NCBI GenBank assembly: GCA_004431415.1
Contig: QPMI01000032.1
Span: forward strand, 1-64,000
Direction: 5' to 3'
Length of the DNA stretch: 64,000 nucleotides
Origin: Cyanophora paradoxa
Lineage: Eukaryota > Glaucocystophyceae > Cyanophorales > Cyanophoraceae
This document shows, piece after piece, positions 1-10,100 of the stretch; the stretch's first letter is position 1; every line of letters starts with the position of its first letter. The position numbers and the translations under genes are program-made. The notes beneath the pieces were generated by a model that had not been told where the DNA came from, did not search any database, and saw nothing but the letters and a program-made list of their open reading frames with translations.

Positions 1-2802
1 GCGTGGGCGCCAGTCAAGCTGCTCGTGAGTCCACCGATCCCTCCAGCTCATTGATTATAACGTTGAACTTCGCTCGTGCTACATGCCCTGGTTCCGTTTC
101 TGGAGCAATAGATCTGGGCCTTCAATTTGAATCGATTTATATCTACACCGCTCACTCTTTTCCATTTTGCGCATTAGCGTTCAGCGAAGTGCCGTACGAG
201 CCCTCGACGTGCGCTGGCATCTGCGGTTGCTGCGACGGACAGAGCGGCCCCGACGACTCCGTCGCCTATTCTCTGATGTGCGTTTCCGCGCCAATCCCGG
301 AGTCCGATCGCGAGGCTCGCAATCGCCGCTGACTCTTTGCAATTGCCGTTTAATTTGCGCAGAACGACGAGGTGAACGATTTAGATTTTTGTTGCATTGA
401 AGATTTACACGCCAGCATAAATGCGCACCTAGATCTGCGCGTGCTTCGGCGCTGGCTGACTGATTGCTCGTGTGCACGTGCACATGGCTCCATTTACAGG
501 CAGTACAAGCTGCGGTTGAGGGATCTGGATGCTCGAAATATTTCTGCGTGGAGCGGGGCCAGATTCCGAGTGACTCTCGTATATAAAGGTGAGGTGCTGT
601 AGCGCTTACTCGCTGGAATTTACGTGCACGTGCTGCTGTTGCGATTAAACTTTAATTATATATATAACCATTTGACATTACGCGATTTCACACTAGATTT
701 AGTTGAGCATCAGTATCTTACAGTTGCAATGTTTTCGGAATTCGCTGCATCTGACGTCCGGGCCCGTTCAATGTAGAAAACGGCGCGCAAGTCATGCACG
801 CCATTCGCCCCGACCGGTCTTTCAACTACGGTCAGAAGCGCAAGATGGGCAAAGGCGGCATCTCGCGTGCGTTATTGTTTGAATCCCAGCCCAACCCGGT
901 ATATGTATTCTACACATGCTAATAGTTGACGCATCCCTTGCTCGCAATTGCAACAGCGCACTGCGTCAAAGCGGAGCGGCGCGACTCGTGCACAGAGTAT
1001 CCGGAGATCGACGAAGGCCCGGGGGCGGACCCTGGCCCCTTCCTCCTGTTCGACGTGGATGTGGCTGGGGGGGCGGCCGCGGGCATCTGCCCCGGGGCGC
1101 GCCGGCCGCAACCGAGCGTCTGCCGCTACCGCAACGCTCTGCAGGCGAGGGCTCTCTTATACAAATCAGAACGCCTCGAATATAGATAATATATAACATG
1201 CGAGCTTTCTGTCTTTATTTCTCATTGCGACATCGCCTTGTATCAAACAGGCGAGGGAGCTGGTCGTGGCTATGGGCCCCGATGGCGAGGCCCTGGAGTC
1301 GTTTGCGCTCGTCGCGTCCACGGTGCGTCCAGCCTTAAATTTGAACCGCTTCAATTTGAAGTAAAAGCTTAAGCGTGCTGACTACAATCTTAAATTCGGG
1401 TGTTTTTTCTTATACATACATTCTCAGTTCCGGCACGAGCGGCGCCCGTTCGTGCTGCGGGTGGAGCCTTTGGACGGGGCGCCCCGCCCGGTCGGCTGCA
1501 TGGAGGTCACCACCCGCGCGCACCGCCTCGCCGACGGCGCGCGAGCGAGCTCGGGCCCCGCCGCCACCGCCGCCACCGCCTCGAAACCTGCTCGTAAGCA
1601 GCTCCGATGAGTTTTTTTCGATTGAAATCCTCGCTGTATCCTCAAGATGTCCGACGGTCGCAGACGCATCCAAGGCGGCAAAGGCGTCCCGATCGACGAA
1701 GAAGCGGAGGCAGGAGTCGACTTCGACGCCGCGGGCGGGGCCGGCGGCCACGTCAGCGAAGAGGAGGCGGCGGGCGTCGGACGGCAGTTCGGGATCGATC
1801 GCCAGTTCGGGATCGATCGCCATGTCCGCCGCCGCCGCCGCCGGCGTGAGCGAGGGGACGACGTCACCCCCTGGTGCGCATCCTTGCTTCTGTTTGGTTG
1901 CTCGAATCTCTCCCTCGCTTGAGCTTCGATTCGTGCCGGCGGCAGACTTCGGATTCGTGCCGTCGCTTACGTCCTCGCGGTCGGCGAGCGTGACCGGAGA
2001 CGCGGGCGACGGGGGGGAGGAGGAGGACGAGGACGACTTCGAGATGGACGGCCCCGCGGCCGATTGCCACGGCAGCGTCGCCGCGGGGTTCGGACCCGGG
2101 CTGGCGCCCCATCCGCCCATCCTCTCTTGGTCCTGCCCCGGGCCCGCGGCGCGTCCGCCCCACTCCGCCGGGCTCATCCCACTGGACCCCCACGGTGCCC
2201 TCCACCCCGAGGGGCCCCTGCACCCCATCCCGGGCCCCTGCGAATGGGTTCCCATGTTCCGGTCGACCGCGGGCGCCGCCGCACCCCCCTTCGGCCTGCA
2301 GCTGGCCGCGCCGGTATCCCCCTTCTCCTCGGTACCCGTGTACTTGGGCCCGCAGCTGCAGGCCCTGGCGGCAGAAGCAGGCCCCGGCCCAGTCAGATGC
2401 GGCTGGTGGGGCGGCCCTGCGGCGGGCCCGGGCCCCCAGATGCAGCTGCAGGGGGCGTTCCTCCCGCCGCGGCGCGCCTACGCCGCGGCGCCCGTCGCGA
2501 TTGGCGCCCCGCTGGCCCCGCTCCCGGGCGCGCCCGAAATCTGCCAGGCGCGCCAGGTGGACATCTCCACCGCCATAGCCAAGCTCTCCCCACGCTCGGC
2601 CGTGCTACAGGCTGCGGCGGCGGCGGCGGCTGGCGCCGCGTCTCTGGCCATGGGCCGCGGAGCCGTCGCGGGCGCCGGCCTCGGCCTTCCGCCATCCTCG
2701 ATCGAGCTGCCTTCGCCCGCCGCCGTCGCGATCGCCGCCGCAGAAACCGACGCCAGCTCTGAATTCATCAATTACGCCGGCGCCCATATGCATGGCCGGT
2801 GA
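1..2802 (+). CDS. Gene A: multi-exon protein of unknown function, 5' end outside window
   Basis: Not recognised as a known family. Exons that join in phase: 1-24 (edge-truncated, tentative), 178-277, 777-866, 957-1144, 1251-1322, 1428-1589 and 1664-2802, with stop TGA at 2800-2802. The second exon is Cys-rich (CAGICGCCDG). The third carries a basic run (GQKRKMGKGG). The fifth and sixth look like a compact folded domain (ARELVVAMGPDGEALES, then RRPFVLRVEPLDGAPRP). From about 1664 a Lys/Arg cluster (KKRRQ, AKRRRRAS) could be a nuclear localisation signal. The last 300 or so residues are low-complexity Pro/Ala/Gly. Intron 1145-1250 is GC-AG, and the other donors are mostly GTGCGT. Nuclear location is inferred only from the basic cluster. 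An extra intron near 1875-1945 is possible because donor-like and acceptor-like sites occur in the same open frame. Confidence 0.6.
1145..1250 (+). other. GC-AG intron flanked by a 10-bp direct repeat
   Basis: The upstream exon ends CTGCAG and the intron begins GCGAGGG. The intron ends AACAG and the next exon begins GCGAGGG. The 10-mer CAGGCGAGGG therefore occurs at both junctions (1142-1151 and 1248-1257). Removing 1145-1250 keeps the frame (NALQ joined to ARELVV). No GT donor lies nearby. Confidence 0.7.
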
Positions 2803-3732
2803 TCTACCGGGCCGATTGGCCAACGTTCCAACCCGCTTTTATCCTCTCCCGCCGATCCTATTCTATATGTATCTATAACTTTTCCTACGCCTTCTAGAAA
2901 TAGGGATTTCGACGTCACTATTCAATATGCATCACGTTTTATTAGTGTACGGTTTGTAGTTCTTCCCTCGGTGAGTCCTACTTTCGCCCACAAGTTGTAT
3001 GTAGTGTAAATCCGTAGTTTGCAAATCAAGGTTCTATGACGCGAGATAAAAATCGATTAGTGTCTCCGTCTTTCGCCGCGTCGGACCAATATATATTTTA
3101 GATCTAGGAGCTGTACACATATCATACTGTGTACGTATGACTGTATTCAAGCTCAGCTGCAAGCGCGGCTGCAGTTTTAAGCGCTGACGAAACGTTCACG
3201 CGAGCCTTCGAACAGTCCCGCAGCTCTTGACCGATTGTAAATGGAAACTGCTATTTTAATTTCATAAGCATCCGATGATCGCTATCGTAGTTAGCATACT
3301 ATTATTCGGGTTCTTATTCGTTATTCTCTAGTATCATGTCGCGTAGTTTCCGCGACCGTCTATGTAGCGCTCTTGCCTAGTAGTCCGGCCGCCGGGCGGC
3401 TTCTGCCTATCCGTGCCCACAAAAGAGCTTATTCTAGCTCCAATAGTACCGTAGTGCACGTGTCAATCATCTGCATTTGTGAGTCGCTGTATATGCGCAA
3501 AATTAAACATTTGAATACTATGCGCATGCGGCATCTCTGTAAGCCATGAATAACCTGCAGCGCGCGAAACTTGGAACCCGACTTGCACTTTGGAGCCTCG
3601 CTATTCCCCGAGCCCGCTCGGGCCCCTGCGCCCCCGGGCCCTGGCTTTTATCCAAGTGATTTATGTGAAAGTGATTAATAGAATTACAAACCGCAGCAAG
3701 CAGGGCGCCGGCGCCGGCGGGGCGCGCTATAG
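2803..3732. other. Convergent spacer between genes A and B
   Basis: AT-richer, non-coding-looking sequence with many stops in all frames up to about 3517. It presumably holds the two 3' untranslated regions. A minus-strand frame stays open from 3518, but its codons below 3733 look less protein-like than the competing frame that stops at 3733. Confidence 0.5.
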
Positions 3733-6700
3733 CTATCGGGGCGGGGAGGAGGAGGGGGATCGAGAGGGACCAAAGCCGGGGCCCGGGACGCCGGGCCAGG
3801 GCAGGCTCTCCCCCGGGGTGGCGTGGAGGGGTACGCCCGCCGAGACGCCCACCACGACGCCCTCGCTCGTGCGGAGGGCGACGATGGCGCCCGCGCCCCC
3901 GCCCGCGCTCGCCCGCAGCGGCGCCGGTGGGCCCGAGCGCGGGCGCCCGGCCTTGACCGCCGGCGAACGCGCCTCGGCGGCCGCCGCCGCGCTGGCCGGC
4001 CGCTGCGGCGAGAGATGGGTACGGTAGCGCGGCTGGCTGTAGAGCACGCTGTGCCCCACCCGGGGGGCGTGCCGTCCGGGGGCCCGAGCCGGGTCCGGGC
4101 GACGAGGCCCGGATGGTCTCCCACGGCCCGCGCCGCACGTGACTCCGGTCGGCCCATGACTCCTCCTCCCACGCGTCCGGATCGCCGTCGTCCCAGCTCC
4201 ACGCCGGCCCGCGGGCCGCCGGTGGGCCGGCGGAGGGCGGAGGCGACGCGGCGCGGCCGGCGGCGTCAGAGGCGAACAGGACGGCGCCGAGGGGCTGGCT
4301 CCAGCCCTGCCCGGACCGGCGGCCGACCGCCGGTCCCCTCGGCCCAGGCCAGACGAGCCGGCCGAGCCAACGCGGGAGGGGCCGGCCCGGAGGCCGGGCG
4401 GGCGCCGGCCGACCGGGCGGAGGCGACGGTGGCGGCGGGCGAGGCGGGGCGCGGGGCGCCGGCGCCGGCGCCGGCGACGACGGCCGAGGCGGAGGCGGCG
4501 GCGGAGGTCGGGCGGCTCCCGAAGGACCGAGACGAGTGGGCGCTGGCCGGCGTGGCCGGTCGCCCGCCCGCGGCGGCGGCAGCGGCGGCGGCCGCGGCGG
4601 CGGAGGGCGGGCGGCTGGTGGTGCGCCCCGAGAGGGCGGCGAGGGCGGCGGCGGCGGGGGAGGCGGGCCGGGGCCCAGCGGCCGTCGCGAGGGCGAACGC
4701 CGCGGCGGCGGCGGCGGCGGCGGCGTCGGCGGCCGAGGGCGGGCGGTTGGAGAAGGCGGAGGTGTGGACGGTGGCGAGGTGCGGGCGGGGCGGGCCGGAG
4801 GGCACCTGCGGGTCCGCCGTGATGAAGCGGAAGAGGCGCGGGGCCCCTCGGGAAGGGGCCGCGACCCGTCGCTCCGGGTCGAGGCGGCGGAGCCGGGCCG
4901 CGGGCCCGGGCCAGGGCCCGGGGCGTGCCCGTGGCTGTAGTTCGCGACCCCCGAGGGCCCCGCGGTGGCCGGCGAGGGCGGCCGCGCCTGCAGCAGCGAC
5001 GAGCGCCGCCGCGCCGCCGCCGCTAGCGAGCCGGTCCCGGGGTACACGGCGTGGCTGAGCGAGGGGGCCGAGGCGGCGGGGGCGAGGGCCCGCGGGGGCG
5101 CGGAGGGCTGCGCGGGATGCGCGGGGTACGGGTGCGAGGGGAGGCGGTGCAGGGCGGCGGCGGAGGCGGAGGGGTACAGAGCGAGCCCGGGAGCCGAGAG
5201 GGCCCGCGAGAGGGAGCGCGGGTGGGTCGCCAGAGGCCTACGAATCGCGAGGCGGGAGTCAGCAGAGGGCCGGCTGGTTAGCAGGAGGGAAGGCACGCAC
5301 TGGGGGTCGGCGGGGGCGGCGAAGGGGGCGACTGTGGTATGGATGGCGGCGCGGGGCTGCGTGGCGGGGCCAGGCACGGGCGGCGGGCGCTCCGGCACGC
5401 GGTTCTTGGGGTGGGCGGGGTCCGAGGCGGGCGGGAGGCCGGCGATGGCCGCGCAGAGCCGCGCGGCGGCCGCCGCAGGGACGCGGAGGTGCGGGGCGCC
5501 GCCCTCGTTCCCCTCCTCCTCCTCCTCGGCCTTGGCAGGGGCGCGCGAGGCGGCGGAGACGCGCTCGTGGCGCCGGCGCTCGCGCTTGCGCCGCTGGGAG
5601 AGCTCGAGCGCGGCCGCCGCCTCGCCGAAGATGACAGCGAGCATGTCCTCGTCGAAGCGGAAGCGGGCGGCGGAGGTCAGAGCAGAGGCCCCGCGGGCGC
5701 TGCGGGCGGCCGAGGCGATGGCCGCCAGGGTGCGCTGCGACCCTATCTTGAGGGAGCGACGGATGGAGGGGCTGTTGCGGAGGGCCTCGAGGAGGAGCGG
5801 GGGCGGCTGGAAGCGGGCGCGCGGGCCGCGGGCGCTCTTGGGCGGAGAAGACTCGGAGGCCGAGACGGACGCCGCGTCGCGGTCGGACTCGGCCCCGCTT
5901 CGAACCACGACGACCTCCTCGGCGCGGGCGCGCCGCGGGCGGAACGAGACGCCGGTCGCGAAGCTGGCGGCGATGCGGGCGTCCAGGGGCCCGCCCGGCG
6001 GGAACCCGTCCGCCTCCTCCGCCTCGGCCGAGCCGTCCTCGGTCGAGATCGCCGTGCCGGCGGTGCCGGGCCGGGCGCCCCCCGCGTCCACGCTCTGCCT
6101 CGAGGCCGGGCGCGCCTCCGGCGTCCCGCCGCGCTGCTTGCCGCCCCGCCCCGGCCGAGGCACCTTCGGGTCCTGAGCCGCGCAAAGGAGCTTAGATTGG
6201 AGCGGGCGGGGCCACGCGGAGGCGGGGGCGGGGGCGGGCGGGCCTGGCGGGCGAGCGCGCTGACGGATCGCCAGACGGCGCGGGTCAGCTCTTCGAGGAG
6301 GGACAGGCGCAGGTTCTCGGCGCCGTCCGGGGATCCCCGCAGCGTGGCCCACGTCTCGACGGCGTGCGCGCGCGCCCCGCCCATCAGCTCGGGCATCGCG
6401 CGCTCCACGAATTGATCTTCGTCCTCGGGGAGGCGGTGCTGCCCGGGCAACGAGCGCGCCCCGGCCCGCGTCGCCGCCGTCGATGGCCAGCACTCCAGGC
6501 ACCGCTTCCGCAGCCGCTCCTTCTCCCGGTCCATCGCCGCCCAGTCCTGGTCATCCAAGACGCGGGTCGGGAGCCCCAGCTCGCGCGTCAGGTACCCTGC
6601 GCGCGGCTCAGCGCGGCGCTGAGCACGCGCATGCGCGCCAAGAGAGGGGCGGTGGACGCACACTCGAGCTCCTCCAGCGCCGCGAAGAGGAGCCGGACGC

Positions 6701-6902
6701 TTAGCGCGAAGTAGAGGCGGCACCGCGCCGTCGGGAAGGACATCTGAGTAGCGAACCAGGAGGCCGCCATCACCTTCCTGCGAGGGGCCCTGGTCAGCGC
6801 TCGGCGGGGGGCGCCGTGCAGCTTGCGAGGTCGGCGCAAGCGTATCAGGAGGGCAGCGCACGTGATGACGACCCCCCTCCATCGCTCTAGCGCGCCCGGC
6901 AT
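3733..6902 (-). CDS. Gene B: proline/alanine-rich protein with helical N-terminus, unknown function
   Basis: Not recognised. Proposed exons, reading downwards: 6902-6662, 6596 to about 6275, and a long exon from about 6174. The first intron (6661-6597, GTGCGT to GCAG) is required because the frame changes between FALSVRLLFAALEELE and YLTRELGLPTRVLDDQDW. The second joins AVWRS to DPKVPRPG. The N-terminal 250 residues are helical and charged (MDREKERLRKRCLECW, LRLSLLEELTRAVWR). The middle has an acidic and a basic helix (FDEDMLAVIFGEAAAALE, SQRRKRERRRHER). The C-terminal half is low-complexity Pro/Ala/Ser. Below about 4850 the most protein-like frame switches several times (near 4830, 4330 and 4060), so the C-terminus and the stop at 3733 are uncertain. 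The start could also be an internal Met near 6774. Confidence 0.5.
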
Positions 6903-7111
6903 CCACCGAGGGCGCCGGCTCGAAACAGCTTCCGAGCTGGGTACGGCAAATTATAAGCTTGGTCGCTGCACCACTCCAAACGCGCCGAGCCGACTCCTTC
7001 CGGCCTGCAGAAGCTAGCTGCCTGCTTCCTGGCACCATGCGTCCCCGGAGGCAAGGATAGCGAGCGAGCTAGACCAGCACAGCAGGCGGCGCACCGAGCA
7101 CCGTAGCTAAG
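6903..7111. promoter_or_regulatory. Putative bidirectional promoter between genes B and C
   Basis: About 210 bp separate the proposed start codons of two divergent genes, so both promoters must lie here or overlap the first exons. No TATA box or other motif is clear. The call rests on gene orientation alone. Confidence 0.35.
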
Positions 7112-10100
7112 ATGTCCACGTCTCGCTCAAGGCGCAGCGACACCTCGCAGGGCGGGGGCGAGGGTGGCGCCTACGTGAGCCGCGTCCGCGAGGTCCGCGC
7201 GGGCCCCGGCGCTTGCGGTGCTCGCAGAAGCCGCTGACGCCGCCCTGCAGCTCATCAGGGGCATCAGCGTGAAGTCCTACATCCCTGCAGTGCGGCTCCC
7301 TGCCCGCCAGGGCCGCTGCTGCGACCCTAACCCCTAAGGCCGCAGGCGCAGGCGCAGGCGGCGGCAGCGCAGAAGCTCAACCCGTCTGCGAGCGCTCCGG
7401 CTCTGGGAGACAAGCGAGCGTGCGCTCGCTCTCCTTTGGGAGCCTCATGCGCGCCCGGCCGACGCCCGCGGCCCCGCAGGCACGGCCGGCCGGCGAGCGC
7501 GCCGAATGCCACGGCTGCGGGGTCGCCCGCGTCGTTCGAGCGCTCGCTGCGGGGCGGCGATAGCGGTCGGGAGAAGGAGGAGCGGCAGCAGTGGAAGATC
7601 GAGCGGCTGGCGGAGCGGCAGCTCGTGATCTCGCGCCCGCACTCGGCGAGCCTGAACCCGCACTTCCACATGGGCCCGCACGCCGCCGCGCCCGAGCCCT
7701 CCTCGCCCCGCTCGCCCCTCTCCGGCTCCTCGCGCTCCCTCCGCCGTCCGCCCGCCCGCCCGCCCCTTCCCTCCTTTCCTCCTTTCCTTCTGAACGCCCG
7801 CCCCGCAGCGGCCTCGGGCGGCGGCGCCAGCTCGGCGGACCGCAGGGGGGCCCTGAGGAGGGGTACGGGGCCGGAGTCGACCCCGGGATCCGCCAAGCCA
7901 CCCCGGGGCCCGCCCCCGCTCGTCCCGGGGCCTCTCATGCTGGCCGCCGTACCCCCCTCCGCGGAGGTCGAGGTACCCGGGACGACCGCCGGGTCCATTA
8001 GAAGAAACCTGATACCCCTCCAGGAGGAGGACCGCGCCCGCGACGCCGCCAATGCCCTCGCCGCCCACGCCGCCGGTACCTCGTACCCCCCAACTCCTCC
8101 CCCCCCGTCGCCCCGAGAATCTCATACCCCCCCCTCCTCCTCAGACCTTCGGAGCGAGGCGGAGCTCTACAACGTCGCGTTCGACGAGGCGCTCGCCCTC
8201 GTGCGCCGTACCCCCCCCGGGGGGGGGGGGCGAGGGCCATCCAGCATGATGCATCCAGCTAGCCAGCCACTTGACTCCGCCCCCGGCGCAGGTGTGCGAG
8301 GCGTGCCAGGGGGCGGCGGCGGACCACCTGCGCTCGGCGTGGGGTCGCCTCGCGAACGTCGCCGCCAGCGCCGCCGCCGCCGTCGACGCCGCCTGCCGCC
8401 GCATGCGCCGCGAGGCCCAGCAGCGTGCGCCCCGTACCCCCCCTCCCTCCCCCTTTGAACCCCGCCTTCAACCCCCACCCCTGCGCTCTTCATCTTCTTC
8501 CTTCCTAAGCCTTCTTCCTTCCTTCCTCCTCCCCGCGCAGACGACTGGGAGATGGGGCGGAGCAAGGGCCAGGCGGCGGAGCTCTTCAAGAAGGGGCGCG
8601 AGTGCTCGCGGGAGCTCCTGCGCGCCCGCAACCACATTACGGAGCTCGAGTCGGAGCTCGCGACCATGCGCCTCGCCCAGGTTCGAATCCGGAGACGAAT
8701 GATTCCGCGCGGGATCGAATTCTTAATGCAGCGGAGCTACCGGGGGCCATATTTAGACGCCCTCTCGTCTATCTCTAGCTCTAGCGCGATCCAGCGAGCC
8801 CAGCTCTCTGTGGGCCTAGGCCTTCGGCGTGTCGCCTAGTTGCTTGTCGTCGCCCTCGCCCCGCTGATCTCTGCTCTTGCCCAACCTTGACGTCTTTAAC
8901 GGATCGAATTTAACCTTACGCGCCTACGGCCCTCGCCCCGCTGATCGCAGCTTTCGCCCCGCGCAGAAGAGCCGCGAGGCGGACCCGCTGGCGCCCCTGC
9001 CCTCCCCCACCGTGCGCCGGGTCGAATCTGGCCGGGCCCGAGCCGTCCGAGCCGTCCGAGTCGGCCGGACAGCTAGCCGGCCAGCTAGCTACAACCGAGC
9101 CGTCCGAGTCGGCCGGACAGCTAGCCGTCCGAGCGGGCCCGAGTCGGCCGGCCGGCCAGATAGCTAGCGGGGGCCCCGGCGCCGGACCGCCGGTCTAGAT
9201 CGCCCCCGGATCAAATCTAGGCCTAACCACCGCCCACGGCCGCCCGACCGCAGCTGCGCCTAGAGATATCGCTCTGGGGGAGGCCATCTAGGCTTAGGCC
9301 TAATCTCGCGTCCGCGGCCGCCTTCTAGATCGCCGGATTACATCTAAGCCTGTACTCTGGAATCTCGGTTCTAGGCCAATCTCGGATCGAATCAGATCGG
9401 ATCAAATTCAGACAATCTAGACCGCCGGATCACATCTAAGCCCCCATCCCCCTCGCGGCCGCCCGACCGCAGCTGCGCCTAGATCTGTCTACTAGTCCCG
9501 AGCCGCCCGACCACCGCCCGCCCTCTCACGGGCGCCCCGGGCGCGCAGCTGCGGGCGGCGAACGTGAGCCTGGCGCCGGGGCAAGACCCAGCCTCCCTCG
9601 ACTACGACGAGCGGGTGCCCCCGCCCGCCCCACCCCGCCCCGCCCCGCCCCGCCCCGCCCAGCCCCGCCCCGCCCCGCGCCGCCCCGCCCCCTCCGCTCG
9701 GCCGCCAGCCTAGACTAGACTCGGGCCTCGCCCCTCGTGATCTCCCTCTTCCTCCCTCGGCTTATCTCGGCGCGTGGCTCGCCTGAGGGGGCGGCCGGGC
9801 GCCTGAGGGGGCGGCGCGGCGGCCGCCGGCGGCGGCAGGAGCGGCTCGCCTAGATAGCAAAGCTAGCCCAGTAGGCCACGCTGAGCTTCGCCCCCTGAAG
9901 AAGCGGCCGCGGCGCCCTGCCCTCCGCCCGCCTCGCCCGCCTCGCGCGGCTGGCGCTGCCAGCCTCGGGCCGCGCCCCTCGTCCCCTTCCTCTTAGCTTG
10001 GCTTAGTTCGGCGCGGCCCATCGGACCTGACCCGCCGGCGGCAGGAGCGGCTCGCCCTCCTGAACCGGATCGAGGAGCTGGAGGGGGAGAACCGGCGGGC

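Noticed and set aside
1410-2255. Long minus-strand open frames opposite gene A
   Set aside because: GC-rich codons on the coding strand leave the opposite frames open by chance; no protein-like pattern and no splice signals fit them.
3518-6502. A single 994-codon minus-strand open frame as one uninterrupted gene
   Set aside because: Its ends are Pro/Arg/Gly-rich translations of a GC-rich shadow frame. The convincing protein sequence begins at an acceptor near 6174 and switches frame below 4850.
8671-8695. tRNA gene suggested by a perfect B-box word (GGTTCGAATCC)
   Set aside because: It straddles the exon end and donor of gene C; no A box or cloverleaf-compatible arms are found upstream.
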